Shown in pieces: positions 25,612-35,716 of a stretch of 64,000 bases of DNA. Position numbers and translations under genes: made by a program. The notes beneath the pieces are model-generated. The model ran no database searches. It had not been told where the DNA came from and saw only the letters and a list, made by a program, of their open reading frames with translations. Source of the stretch: Bacteroides thetaiotaomicron VPI-5482 (GTDB lineage Bacteria > Bacteroidota > Bacteroidia > Bacteroidales > Bacteroidaceae); assembly GCF_000011065.1 (NCBI RefSeq), contig NC_004663.1, positions 3,472,001 to 3,536,000 on the forward strand. The letters are read 5' to 3'. Numbering within the stretch: position 1 is the first letter of the stretch; each line of letters begins with the position of its first letter.

Positions 25612-28600
25612 ATGAAGAAAAGAATATCACGAATTATCTGCACCTTGTTGTGTTGTGCACCAATTGCCATCTCCGCACAGACAAGCGAAAAGATAACCTC
25701 TCCTGTCAACCTTTATAAAGAAGGGAAAGAACTTTTCCAGGAAAAAAATTATGCAGCTGCCATACCTGCATTGAAAGCATTTGTAAAGCAAAAGCCAACA
25801 GCAAGTCTCCTTCAGGACGCAGAATATATGTTAGTCAGTTCGGCTTATGAACTGAAAGACAAAAACCGCATCGAGTTACTGCGCAAGTACCTCGACTGTT
25901 ATCCGGATACTCCCTACGCCAACCGAATCTATTCACTACTGGCTTCCTGCTACTTCTATGAAGGGAAATATGATGAGGCCCTGGCACTCTTTAATTCTAC
26001 ACGGCTCGATCTACTGGGAAATGAGGAGCGCGACGACCGCACCTACCAACTGGCAACCTGCTACATGAAGACTGATAATCTGAAAGAAGCCGCCATCTGG
26101 TTCGAAACGTTACGTGCCAGCAGTCCCAAATATGCAAAGGACTGCAGTTACTATCTCGCTTATATCCGCTACACTCAGAAGCGCTATGATGAAGCGTTGA
26201 AAGACTTCCTCCCTTTGCAGGACGACCCGAAGTACAAAGAACTCGTACCTTACTACATAGCAGAAATCTATGCTATCAAAAAGAACTATGATAAGGCGCA
26301 GATCGTAGCACAAAACTACCTGTCGGCCTATCCGAACAACGAGCACGCTGCCGAGATGTACCGCATTCTGGGAGACGCTTACTACCATTTCGGACAATAT
26401 CACCAGGCAGTGGAAGCATTCACCGGCTATCTGGACAGAGATCACTCTGCTCCCCGCCGGGATGCACTTTATATGCTGGGACTCTCCTATTACCAGACAA
26501 AAGTCTACTCCAAAGCAGCCGAAATGCTGGGACAAGTGACGACCGCCAACGATGCCCTGACCCAGAATGCTTACCTGCACATGGGACTCTCTTACCTGCA
26601 ACTGGCAGAAAAGAACAAGGCACGTATGGCTTTCGAACAGGCAGCCGCCTCCAACGCCAACCTGCAGATTAAGGAACAGGCCGCTTACAACTATGCACTT
26701 TGCCTGCACGAAACGTCCTACTCCGCTTTCGGTGAATCGGTTACTGCTTTTGAGAAATTTCTCAATGAATTCCCGACTTCTCCGTATGCCGAGAAAGTAA
26801 GCAACTATCTGGTAGAAGTCTATATAAATACCCGCAGCTACGAAGCTGCTTTAAAGTCAATCGAACGGATTGCCAAGCCGAGTGCACAGATCATGGAAGC
26901 CAAACAAAAGATTCTCTTCCAACTGGGTACACAGTCGTTTGCCAATGCCAATTTCGAACAGGCTCTCCAATATCTGAACCAGTCCATCACCATCGGGCAG
27001 TACAACCGCCAGACAAAGGCGGACGCTTACTACTGGTGCGGAGAATCTTACTACCGCCTCAACCGGATGATGGAAGCCGCCCGCGATTTCAACGCTTACC
27101 TGCAACTGACCACGCAGCCAAATAATGAAATGTATGCGCTCGCCAACTACAACTTAGGATACATTGCTTTCCACCGCAAGGACTATACACAGGCAAGCAA
27201 TTATTTCCAAAAATATATCCAACTGGAAAAAGGCGAAAACAGAACAGCGCTTGCAGATGCCTACAACCGTATCGGAGACTGTCATCTGAATGTGCGCAAC
27301 TTTGAAGAAGCCAAGCACTACTACTCGCAAGCCGAACAAATGAATACTCCTTCCGGCGATTACTCATTCTATCAGCTGGCACTGGTATCCGGTTTACAGA
27401 AAGACTATACCGGTAAGATCACTCTTCTGAACAGGCTGGTCGGCAAATATCCTTCTTCTCCATACGCAGTGAATGCCATCTACGAAAAAGGGCGTTCATA
27501 TGTACTGATGGATAACAACAGTCAGGCTATTACTTCTTTCAAGGAATTGCTGGAGAAATATCCCGAAAGCCCCGTCAGCCGGAAAGCTGCGGCTGAAATC
27601 GGTTTGCTGTATTATCAGAACGGCAACTTCGACCAGGCAATCAATGCGTACAAACAAGTGATTGAGAAATATCCGGGCAGCGAAGAAGCCCGCCTGGCAA
27701 TGCGCGATATGAAATCTATCTATGTAGATTTAAACCGTATCGATGAATTTGCGGCTTTAGCCAATGCGATGCCGGGACACATCCGCTTTGACGCCAGCGA
27801 ACAGGACTCACTTACGTATGCGGCTGCCGAAAAGATTTATGCACGTGGCAGAACAGAAGAAGCCAAGAGCAGCCTTAATAAATATCTGCAAACTTTCCCA
27901 GAAGGAGCATTTAGCCTGAATGCACATTATTACCTCTGCCAGATTGGAAATGAGCAGAAGAATTATGATATGGTGCTCCTCCACTCCGGAAAATTGCTTG
28001 AATATCCGAATAATCCATTCGCAGAAGAAGCGCTGATCATGCGTGCGGAAGTACAGTTCAACCAGCAACAGATGGCAGAAGCTCTGGCAAGCTACAAGAT
28101 GCTGAAAGAAAAAGCGACCAATGTAGAACGCCGCCAGCTTGCCGAAACCGGCATCCTGCGCTGTGCCTTCCTGCTGAGAGACGACGTAGAAACGATTCAC
28201 GCGGCTACCGAGGTGCTGGCTGAAGCCAAGCTTAGTCCGGAACTGAAAAACGAAGCTCTTTATTATCGCGCAAAAGCTTATAAGAATCAGAAAGCGGACA
28301 AGAAAGCATTGGATGATTTCCGCGAACTGGCCAAGGATACCCGTAATTCTTATGGTGCCGAAGCTAAATACCAGGTTGCCCAAGCACTTTACGATGCCAA
28401 AGAATATGCGGCGGCAGAAAAAGAGCTGCTCAACTACATCGAACAGAGTACGCCACACGCTTATTGGCTGGCACGCAGCTTTGTCCTCCTGTCGGACGTA
28501 TATGTCGCTATGGGTAAAGACCTCGACGCACGCCAGTATCTGCTGAGTCTGCAACAGAATTACCAGGGCAATGACGATATCGAGAGCATGATTGAAGACA

Positions 28601-28623
28601 GACTAAAGAAACTAAACAAGTAA
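25612..28623 (+). CDS. Large periplasmic tetratricopeptide-repeat protein
   Basis: 1003 residues with a signal peptide (LLCCAPIAISAQ, cut near residue 23). The rest is an almost unbroken series of TPR helix pairs, for example YAAAIPALKAFVKQKP, YDEALKDFLPLQDDPKY and FDQAINAYKQVIEKYPGS, with the W/L/Y/A/P pattern of the family over the whole length. Such arrays are scaffolds. The following gene, 12 bases on, encodes an outer-membrane barrel, so the two probably form an envelope complex in which the TPR protein works on the periplasmic side. No catalytic motif is seen. Function unknown. Confidence 0.88.
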   Translation: MKKRISRIICTLLCCAPIAISAQTSEKITSPVNLYKEGKELFQEKNYAAAIPALKAFVKQKPTASLLQDAEYMLVSSAYELKDKNRIELLRKYLDCYPDTPYANRIYSLLASCYFYEGKYDEALALFNSTRLDLLGNEERDDRTYQLATCYMKTDNLKEAAIWFETLRASSPKYAKDCSYYLAYIRYTQKRYDEALKDFLPLQDDPKYKELVPYYIAEIYAIKKNYDKAQIVAQNYLSAYPNNEHAAEMYRILGDAYYHFGQYHQAVEAFTGYLDRDHSAPRRDALYMLGLSYYQTKVYSKAAEMLGQVTTANDALTQNAYLHMGLSYLQLAEKNKARMAFEQAAASNANLQIKEQAAYNYALCLHETSYSAFGESVTAFEKFLNEFPTSPYAEKVSNYLVEVYINTRSYEAALKSIERIAKPSAQIMEAKQKILFQLGTQSFANANFEQALQYLNQSITIGQYNRQTKADAYYWCGESYYRLNRMMEAARDFNAYLQLTTQPNNEMYALANYNLGYIAFHRKDYTQASNYFQKYIQLEKGENRTALADAYNRIGDCHLNVRNFEEAKHYYSQAEQMNTPSGDYSFYQLALVSGLQKDYTGKITLLNRLVGKYPSSPYAVNAIYEKGRSYVLMDNNSQAITSFKELLEKYPESPVSRKAAAEIGLLYYQNGNFDQAINAYKQVIEKYPGSEEARLAMRDMKSIYVDLNRIDEFAALANAMPGHIRFDASEQDSLTYAAAEKIYARGRTEEAKSSLNKYLQTFPEGAFSLNAHYYLCQIGNEQKNYDMVLLHSGKLLEYPNNPFAEEALIMRAEVQFNQQQMAEALASYKMLKEKATNVERRQLAETGILRCAFLLRDDVETIHAATEVLAEAKLSPELKNEALYYRAKAYKNQKADKKALDDFRELAKDTRNSYGAEAKYQVAQALYDAKEYAAAEKELLNYIEQSTPHAYWLARSFVLLSDVYVAMGKDLDARQYLLSLQQNYQGNDDIESMIEDRLKKLNK

Positions 28624-28635
28624 AGATTGAAAAGT

Positions 28636-30357
28636 ATGAAACGAACTCTTTATATAGCAGGAGGCTTTACACTGGCATTTCTGATGCCGTTCAACCTCCA
28701 GGCACAGAATACTCAGCCGAAAGATACGACCATGAACCGCACGGTCGTCGTAGAACAGGAATATAATCCCGACATTCTGGATGCTTCCAAAGTGAATGTG
28801 CTACCCAAAGTGGAAGAACCTACCGTCAGCAAAAAGGAAGTGGAATATGCCACTACTTTCTTCCCGGCTACCTCTATCCCTGCCGACCTGATGCGTCCCT
28901 ATGTAGGAACGGAAGTGCAGCCCGGCAGCAAGCCCGGATATATACGCGCCGGATATGGAAACTACGGTAATCTGGATCTCCTTGCCAATTACCTGTTCCG
29001 TCTGTCGGACAGGGACAAGCTGAACGTCCGCTTTCAGATGGACGGAATGGATGGCAAACTGACTATGCCGGAAACAGACACGAAATGGAATGCTTATTAT
29101 TACCGTACCCGTGCGAATATCGATTATATCCATCAGTTCAACAAGGTAGATTTCAACATCGCCGCTAATTTCGGACTCAGCAATTTCAACCTTTCTCCGG
29201 TTCAGCCCGGCAAGCAGAAGTTTACTTCAGGAGACTTCCATCTGGGAGTAAAATCGACAGATGAAAATTATCCCATACAGTTCGAAGCGGAAACCAATCT
29301 GATGATGTACAACCGTCAGAACAATAACACTTTCTTTTTCAATGACAAAGTCAGAGAAACACAAGTGCATACCAAAGGATTGATCAGCGGCGCTATCAGC
29401 GACGAACAGAGCATCAACATCGGATTGGACATGCGTAATCTCATCTACAATAAAGACCTGAAACTTGCTGACGACCTCCAGGTATACGAGAACCGTACCG
29501 CTCTGGCACTGAATCCGCATTATAAACTCAGCAGCGACAGCTGGAACCTGCGTGCAGGAGCCAATGTGGATATCTCATTCGGCAGCGGTAAATCATTCCG
29601 CGTGTCTCCGGATGTAATAGCACAGTATATCTTCTCCGACAGCTACGTACTCTATGCGCAAGCTACCGGAGGCAAGCTGGTCAACGATTTCCGCAGACTG
29701 GAAACGATCTGTCCTTATGCCTTGCCGGCAGGCCCTATTCTCGATACGTACGAACAGCTGAATGCAGCAATAGGATTTAAAGCGAGTCCTTATCCCGGAT
29801 TATGGATTAATCTGTATGGCGGTTATCAGGATTTGAAAGACGATTTCTTTGAGGTGCAGGAAGAAACATTTGTCAACTATGATCCCTCACTTGCCGGTGA
29901 TGCTCAGGAAGGGAATTCCTCGTCCCCGGTCACAGCACATCAATATCTGAATCTGGAATTTAGCAATGCCAACAACTTCTACGCTGGTATGAAGATCAGC
30001 TATGAATACAAAGACCTCATTGCATTGTTCGCTGCTGGAACTTACCGTAACTGGGATGCGAAAGAAAAATACAGCCTGTATATGAAACCCGCCTGCGAAA
30101 TTAATTTCAGCGCAGACTTCCGCCCGATCACAGGACTGAATATCAATCTCGGTTACGATTATATCGGACGCACAAAGGTAGAAGGCATTAAAGCCGCAGC
30201 AGTCAGCGACCTGCATGCCGGAGCCAGCTATAATGTGTTCAAAGGAGTATCCGTGTATGCCCGGATTAATAATATCCTCAATAAGAAATACCAGTATTAT
30301 CTGGGCTATCCTACAGAAGGTCTTAACTTCCTGGGAGGATTAAGCTTCAGCTTCTAG
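28636..30357 (+). CDS. Outer-membrane beta-barrel protein (TonB-receptor-like barrel without a plug)
   Basis: 573 residues with a signal peptide ending FNLQAQ. After a short N-terminal segment containing RTVVVEQEYNPDILDAS the protein is alternating beta strands (AGYGNYGNLDLLANYLF and similar) ending in GLSFSF, the terminal-Phe signature for BAM assembly. No plug domain is seen, so it is not a complete TonB-dependent transporter. The open frame begins at a TTG (28627); the ATG at 28636 gives the signal peptide MKRTLYIAGG. Operonic with the TPR gene. A role in transport or envelope structure is possible but unproven. Confidence 0.85.
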   Translation: MKRTLYIAGGFTLAFLMPFNLQAQNTQPKDTTMNRTVVVEQEYNPDILDASKVNVLPKVEEPTVSKKEVEYATTFFPATSIPADLMRPYVGTEVQPGSKPGYIRAGYGNYGNLDLLANYLFRLSDRDKLNVRFQMDGMDGKLTMPETDTKWNAYYYRTRANIDYIHQFNKVDFNIAANFGLSNFNLSPVQPGKQKFTSGDFHLGVKSTDENYPIQFEAETNLMMYNRQNNNTFFFNDKVRETQVHTKGLISGAISDEQSINIGLDMRNLIYNKDLKLADDLQVYENRTALALNPHYKLSSDSWNLRAGANVDISFGSGKSFRVSPDVIAQYIFSDSYVLYAQATGGKLVNDFRRLETICPYALPAGPILDTYEQLNAAIGFKASPYPGLWINLYGGYQDLKDDFFEVQEETFVNYDPSLAGDAQEGNSSSPVTAHQYLNLEFSNANNFYAGMKISYEYKDLIALFAAGTYRNWDAKEKYSLYMKPACEINFSADFRPITGLNINLGYDYIGRTKVEGIKAAAVSDLHAGASYNVFKGVSVYARINNILNKKYQYYLGYPTEGLNFLGGLSFSF

Positions 30358-30394
30358 ACAAGACATATTCTCCAAAGAGAAGAACCAATCAGAT

Positions 30395-30442
30395 GCCCAT
30401 CCTGTTATTGCCTATGTGCAACATAACAGGATGGGCTTTTTT
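30395..30442 (+). terminator. Terminator after the TPR/barrel operon
   Basis: GCCCATCCTGTTAT (30395-30408) and ATAACAGGATGGGC (30423-30436) pair perfectly over 14 bp and are followed by TTTTTTATT. Confidence 0.93.
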
Positions 30443-30744
30443 ATTGTTCCTTACAAAGCCTCCTTTTCCATTCCGTCTATAATTTTGTATCAAGGTCTAC
30501 CCATTTGTTACAGATAGTGTTTCTAGCTATTTGTGCACCTAATTTGGTGAATATTGCACGTCCATTTTTCACATCACCCCTAATTTTGCATCATCATTAA
30601 AAGATAAATGAAGTTAACCTTATTGCACATAAGCAAAGGATATATTTAGAAACTGAAGAGAGAATAAAGAGAATAAAAGTCACCCCCAACCCGGTTGACC
30701 TAACTATAAACTAAATATATTATTAACCTATCAAATTAAACAGT
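30443..30744. promoter_or_regulatory. Intergenic control region before the two-SusC/D PUL
   Basis: 302 bases without a gene. It must hold the promoter and regulator site for the following eight-gene operon. Two near-identical 13-mers occur, TAATTTTGTATCA (30480-30492) and TAATTTTGCATCA (30581-30593), 101 bases apart. Each starts with a match to the -7 consensus TAnnTTTG, but neither has a convincing -33. The 3' part is A-rich. I cannot place the start of transcription. Confidence 0.5.
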
Positions 30745-33700
30745 ATGAGAAACGCGCTCAATTTAAGATTCTGCTTTCTTGTTACGTTTCTTTTATTCAT
30801 ACCGTTGATGTATGCCTTGCCCCCGGAAGGTATCACAATTAAGGGTAGAGTAACGGATGAAACACTCAAAGAAGGCGTTCCCGGAGCTAATGTGACTGTG
30901 AAAGGCACGAGCATTGGGACAATCACAGACTTTGACGGTAACTTTACGATCGTCGCCCCAAGCAAAAAATCCGTATTGAACATTTCCTTTATCGGGTATG
31001 TAACCCAGGAGATCGTGGTCGGAGACAGGACAATCATCAATGTTTCCTTAAAAGAAGATGCACAGAACCTCGGTGAAGTGGAAGTTGTAGCTATCGCCTA
31101 CGGTAATCAGGACAAGCGCATGCTTACCAGTGCCGTCTCCTCCATTGACAACAAAGAGTTGATCAAATCTCCGGCAACAAGTATCACGAACCTCCTCGCA
31201 GGAGCATTGCCGGGTGTATCTTCCGTACAGACTACCGGACAACCAGGTAAAGATGCTGCTGCCATCTACGTACGTGGCGTCGGTTCATTAAATGATTCAC
31301 AATCCAAGCCCTTGGTTTTAGTAGACGGAATAGAACGTGAGTTTTCACAAATCGACCCGAACGAAATCGAAAGTATTTCAGTATTGAAAGACGCCTCTTC
31401 CACCGCTGTATTCGGAGTAAGAGGTGCTAATGGCGTTGTATTGATCACCACCCGAAGAGGTAAAGCAGGCAAAACGCAGATTTCCGCCAGCACCAAACTG
31501 GGTCTGCAACAACCCATCTCACTGGTAGAACAGACTGGAAGTTACGAGTTCGCACGCTTCTGGAACATGAAGCAGGAGATGGACCACGTAACGAATCCTA
31601 AATTATACTTCACCCCGGAACAGGTAGAAGCCTATCGTACCGGCTCAGACCCGATCATGTATCCCAGTATGGATTGGAAGAAGTATATTTTTAATAATAT
31701 CTATCTTCAAAGCCAAAACAACCTAAATATCTCCGGCGGTAGCGATAATGTGCGATACTTCATCTCTGTAGGTTATACTTATCAGAACGGACTTCTGAAA
31801 GAACTTCCCGGACAGATGTACGACAATAACTATCGTTACAACCGCTATAACTACCGTGCCAATATCGATGCTAATCTGACAAAGACTACTTCGATGAAAC
31901 TCGGTGTCGGTGGTGTTTTAGGCAAGATACAGGAACCGCGCAGCGTCGTTTCGGGCACAGGTGAAGACCAGAATCCTTGGGTAATCGCACAGATCTGGTC
32001 ACATCCGTTTGCCGGACCGGGATTTATCAACGGAGTACGTACACTGATTCCTAAAGATATGGTTCCGCTGGGAGAAGTGATGCGTGACGGTATGTTCGTA
32101 TTCTACGGACAAGGTTACAATCAAACGTATGACACGACATTGAATCTGGATTTGGACATCACACAGAAACTGGACTTTATCACTCCGGGACTGAGCGTTT
32201 CCGTGAAAGGTGCTTACGACAATAAATTCAAACTGGAAAAAGTACGTACGGGAGGCGCCATCGAAGCGCAGACTGTGTACTACAAATCATACTTTGACAC
32301 CAACGGTACGATGTCACAGACCGATCCCGACTACGATAAATCACTTATCTATGTACCCAGCGGCAGCGATACTCCGCTCACTTACTCGGAAAGCAGCGGA
32401 CGCGGACAGAACTGGTATCTGGAAGGACGTATCAACTATGACCGTACATTCGGCGACCACAGAATATCCGGTCTGTTCCTTTACAATCAGTCGCGTAACT
32501 ATTATCCGGACAGCTACACTTATCTGCCCCGTAACTACGTAGGATTGGTAGGACGTGCTACTTACGCCTATCAAAGTAAATATCTGCTCGACGTAAACGT
32601 CGGCTACAACGGTTCGGAGAACTTTGCTCCGGGCAGCACACGTTTCGGTGTATTCCCTTCCTTCTCTGCCGGATGGATCGCAACTGCCGAGAAGTTTATG
32701 GAAAACCAGAAAATCGTAGACTACCTAAAACTCAGAGCATCCTGGGGACGTGTAGGTAACGACAAGGGAGTAGACTCACGCTTTATGTACATGCCTGCCG
32801 TATGGGGATCATCGGGCAGTTACAGCTTCGGTGTGGACAATCCGATTTCCCAATCGGCAGCAGCCATCTCACGTATGGGTAACCCGGCAGTAACCTGGGA
32901 AACAGCCGACAAGCAGAACTACGGTATTGATCTTAAGTTCTTCAACAGCCGCCTGTCCGCTACCTTCGACTACTTTATCGAACACCGCACAGGTATTCTG
33001 ATCTCTCCGGAATCGACCCCAAGCATCATCGCAACTGCACTGCCTAACCTGAACATTGGTAAGGTAGACAACCACGGTTACGAAGTTTCTCTCGGCTGGC
33101 GCGATAAGATCGGAAAGGATTTCACCTATAATGTGGATGCCAACGTCTCTTTCGCACGCAACAAAATCCTCTATATGGACGAAGTGCCCAAGCAATTCTC
33201 TTATATGAACCAGACCGGTGGCTCTACCGGACGCCAGACCGGAGTATACAACTACATCCGTCTCTATCAGTACAGCGACTTCATCACCGGAGCCGACGGC
33301 GAACTGACCTTAAAGCCGGAACTGCCTCAGCCTTATCAGAAGGTATATCCGGGTGACGCCATGTACGCCGACCTCAACGGAGACCACATCGTGGACGGTA
33401 ATGACAAGAGCGTAGCAGGTTATGCTACCCGTCCGGAATACGTTTTCGGTATGAACATGGGATTCGACTGGAAAGGATTCAACTTCACCATGCAATGGGT
33501 GGGTTCCAAGAACGTTAACAGAATGTATGACATCGAATACCGTATCCCTTATACGAATGCCGGAAAGCGTGGTTTGCTGACCTACTTCTACGACGGTTGC
33601 TGGACTCCGGAAAACCAACTGGGAGCTACTTATCCGCGTCCGTCGGAAGAATCGGAAAGCTGGAACTCCGAACCCTCTACCCTCTGGTTGGTGGATGCTT

Positions 33701-33918
33701 CCTATCTCCGCTTGAAGAGCCTGAGCTTCGGTTATACCATCACCGGAAAGAAATTCCTGAAGAAACTGGGCCTCAGCTCACTCGGATTAAACTTCAGCGG
33801 CTACAACCTGCTGACCTTCTCACCGCTTAAATATCTTGATCCGGAAAGTGATCCTAACCGATTCGGAGATTATCCGCTGATCAAAGTATATAGCTTCGGT
33901 TTAAATCTTAACTTCTAA
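30745..33918 (+). CDS. SusC-type TonB-dependent transporter 1 of the mucin-glycan PUL
   Basis: 1057 residues, outer membrane. Signal peptide to about residue 24 (FIPLMYA); carboxypeptidase-regulatory-like domain with ITIKGRVTDETLKEGVPGA; linker LGEVEVVAIAYGNQDKRM, an unusual form of the standard VVVGYG segment; plug with IESISVLKDASSTAVFGVRG; barrel ending FGLNLNF. Together with the next gene it forms a glycan-import pair. First gene of a plus-strand operon of two SusC/D pairs, two surface lipoproteins and two endo-glycosidases. Confidence 0.95.
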   Translation: MRNALNLRFCFLVTFLLFIPLMYALPPEGITIKGRVTDETLKEGVPGANVTVKGTSIGTITDFDGNFTIVAPSKKSVLNISFIGYVTQEIVVGDRTIINVSLKEDAQNLGEVEVVAIAYGNQDKRMLTSAVSSIDNKELIKSPATSITNLLAGALPGVSSVQTTGQPGKDAAAIYVRGVGSLNDSQSKPLVLVDGIEREFSQIDPNEIESISVLKDASSTAVFGVRGANGVVLITTRRGKAGKTQISASTKLGLQQPISLVEQTGSYEFARFWNMKQEMDHVTNPKLYFTPEQVEAYRTGSDPIMYPSMDWKKYIFNNIYLQSQNNLNISGGSDNVRYFISVGYTYQNGLLKELPGQMYDNNYRYNRYNYRANIDANLTKTTSMKLGVGGVLGKIQEPRSVVSGTGEDQNPWVIAQIWSHPFAGPGFINGVRTLIPKDMVPLGEVMRDGMFVFYGQGYNQTYDTTLNLDLDITQKLDFITPGLSVSVKGAYDNKFKLEKVRTGGAIEAQTVYYKSYFDTNGTMSQTDPDYDKSLIYVPSGSDTPLTYSESSGRGQNWYLEGRINYDRTFGDHRISGLFLYNQSRNYYPDSYTYLPRNYVGLVGRATYAYQSKYLLDVNVGYNGSENFAPGSTRFGVFPSFSAGWIATAEKFMENQKIVDYLKLRASWGRVGNDKGVDSRFMYMPAVWGSSGSYSFGVDNPISQSAAAISRMGNPAVTWETADKQNYGIDLKFFNSRLSATFDYFIEHRTGILISPESTPSIIATALPNLNIGKVDNHGYEVSLGWRDKIGKDFTYNVDANVSFARNKILYMDEVPKQFSYMNQTGGSTGRQTGVYNYIRLYQYSDFITGADGELTLKPELPQPYQKVYPGDAMYADLNGDHIVDGNDKSVAGYATRPEYVFGMNMGFDWKGFNFTMQWVGSKNVNRMYDIEYRIPYTNAGKRGLLTYFYDGCWTPENQLGATYPRPSEESESWNSEPSTLWLVDASYLRLKSLSFGYTITGKKFLKKLGLSSLGLNFSGYNLLTFSPLKYLDPESDPNRFGDYPLIKVYSFGLNLNF

Positions 33919-33929
33919 AAAACGACTGT

Positions 33930-35687
33930 ATGAATAGAATAATAAAAGGACTCGGAATAGCATTGGGTTGCGTACTGATAGCCTCCTCCTGTTCTGAAAT
34001 CAGCTTCGGGGATAAATTTCTGGGCGACCAGCCTGAGAGTTCCGGAGCGACTACCGAAGAAATGTTCTCTTCGAAAATAAATGCCGAAAAGGTGCTGACC
34101 AAAGCATATACCGGATTACCTTATGGGCTACCGACCGGCTCTGACTACAAATTGGGTGTGAACATACTTGAATCAATCACAGACTTATGTTATAGTTTCC
34201 GTGATAATATCAGTGACGGTCCTGTCAAGCTCTATTACAACGGAGCACTCAGCGCCAACAATGTTCCCAAAAATTCCGCTTACCGTTATGGAAGCAAATC
34301 CGACTGGACTACAATCCGTTATGCCTGGTTGTACATTGAGAACGTAGAAAAAGTGCCCGACATGACAGCCAGCGAGAAAAGCGAGCGGATCGCGGAAGCC
34401 AAAGTTTTGATCTCCCTCTGCTATTTCGAAATGCTGAGATATGTAGGCGGTGTGACATGGCTGGACCACTATGTAGACGTAAACGAGACAATGAATTTCC
34501 CCCGTATCACTTTTGCCGAAACGGTAGAGAAGATCGTAGGATTGCTCAACGAAGCCATCAACTCCAATCTGGCCTGGAAAGCCGAGAAAGCAGATGACGG
34601 ACGTATGACCCTGGCAGGAGCGATGGCATTAAAGTTCAAGGTATTGCAATGGGCAGCCAGTCCGACTTTCAACTCAAACACTAAATGGCATCCGGAAGCA
34701 GACGAATATACCTGTTACGGAAATTACAGCGACCAACGATGGAAAGATGCCGCCGAAGCAGGCGCAGCCTTTTTCACAGAATTACAAAAACGGCACGAAT
34801 ACGAACTGATTCAACCTACGGAAGAGACGCACCGGGCAAGACGTCTGGCCTATCGTCAGGCCTACTACAACCGCGGCGGAACAGAAATATTAATCTCTAC
34901 CCGTCAAGGATATGGCTCCGATGTTCACAGCAGCTTTATCGGCCAACGTTATTACAGCGGCCCTACATTGAACTATGTAGATATGTTTCCGTGGGAAGAC
35001 GGAACTGATTTTCCGGCAAATTTCGACTGGAAGTCACCCTCCAAGCAACCGTTCTTTACAAAAGGCGAAATGGTGCCCACCCGCGACCCACGTCTGTATG
35101 AAAATGTAGCTTGTCCCGGAGACACCTACTGCAACGGAACAACAGCTCCTGTTTATATCAACCATGCCGACTACAAAGACGGTAGCGGATTCCTGATCAT
35201 GAAGTACATCTTACAGGAAAACAACGATCGCGAAGGTCCGGTACAATGGTCACACACCCGTCTGGCGGAAATCATGCTGGGATATGCGGAAGTACTCAAC
35301 GAAGTCAACGGACGCCCTACCGACGAGGCTTACAAAATGGTAAACGATGTACGAAAGAGAGTAGGTCTGCCGGAACTTTCCAAGACGATGAATCACGATC
35401 AGTTCCTCGAAGCAGTACTGAGAGAAAGAGCACTCGAATTAGGATTTGAAGAAGTACGCTGGTTCGACCTCGTTCGCAGAGACCGTCAGAGCGACTTCAA
35501 GAAGAAGTTGTACGGACTCAGAAGCAGAGGTAACGACCTGAACAATCCGACTGAGTTCACCTTCGAGAAGATCGAACTGGGAGACCATTACTGGGCTACC
35601 AACTGGGATACCAAGTGGTATCTGGCTCCGATTCCTCAGGAGGAAATCAACAAGCAATATGGAATGACCCAAAACCCGGGCTGGTAA
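33930..35687 (+). CDS. SusD-family lipoprotein 1
   Basis: 585 residues; lipobox IASSCSEI. SusD core: AKVLISLCYFEMLRYVGGV and RLAEIMLGYAEVLNEVNGR helices, and C-terminal LRERALELGFEEVRWFDLVR and MTQNPGW. Glycan-binding lid for the SusC encoded 11 bases upstream. No residue pattern tells the ligand; the neighbouring enzymes point to host glycans. Confidence 0.94.
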   Translation: MNRIIKGLGIALGCVLIASSCSEISFGDKFLGDQPESSGATTEEMFSSKINAEKVLTKAYTGLPYGLPTGSDYKLGVNILESITDLCYSFRDNISDGPVKLYYNGALSANNVPKNSAYRYGSKSDWTTIRYAWLYIENVEKVPDMTASEKSERIAEAKVLISLCYFEMLRYVGGVTWLDHYVDVNETMNFPRITFAETVEKIVGLLNEAINSNLAWKAEKADDGRMTLAGAMALKFKVLQWAASPTFNSNTKWHPEADEYTCYGNYSDQRWKDAAEAGAAFFTELQKRHEYELIQPTEETHRARRLAYRQAYYNRGGTEILISTRQGYGSDVHSSFIGQRYYSGPTLNYVDMFPWEDGTDFPANFDWKSPSKQPFFTKGEMVPTRDPRLYENVACPGDTYCNGTTAPVYINHADYKDGSGFLIMKYILQENNDREGPVQWSHTRLAEIMLGYAEVLNEVNGRPTDEAYKMVNDVRKRVGLPELSKTMNHDQFLEAVLRERALELGFEEVRWFDLVRRDRQSDFKKKLYGLRSRGNDLNNPTEFTFEKIELGDHYWATNWDTKWYLAPIPQEEINKQYGMTQNPGW

Positions 35688-35716
35688 ATGACACGTTAAC
35701 TAATATCGTTTGAACA

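Noticed and set aside
26110..26709. 199-codon minus-strand frame within the TPR gene
   Set aside because: Antisense shadow; the TPR pattern on the other strand is continuous.
30623..30648. TTG/TATATTTA as a PUL promoter
   Set aside because: Spacing is only about 15 bases and the -7 box lacks the final G.
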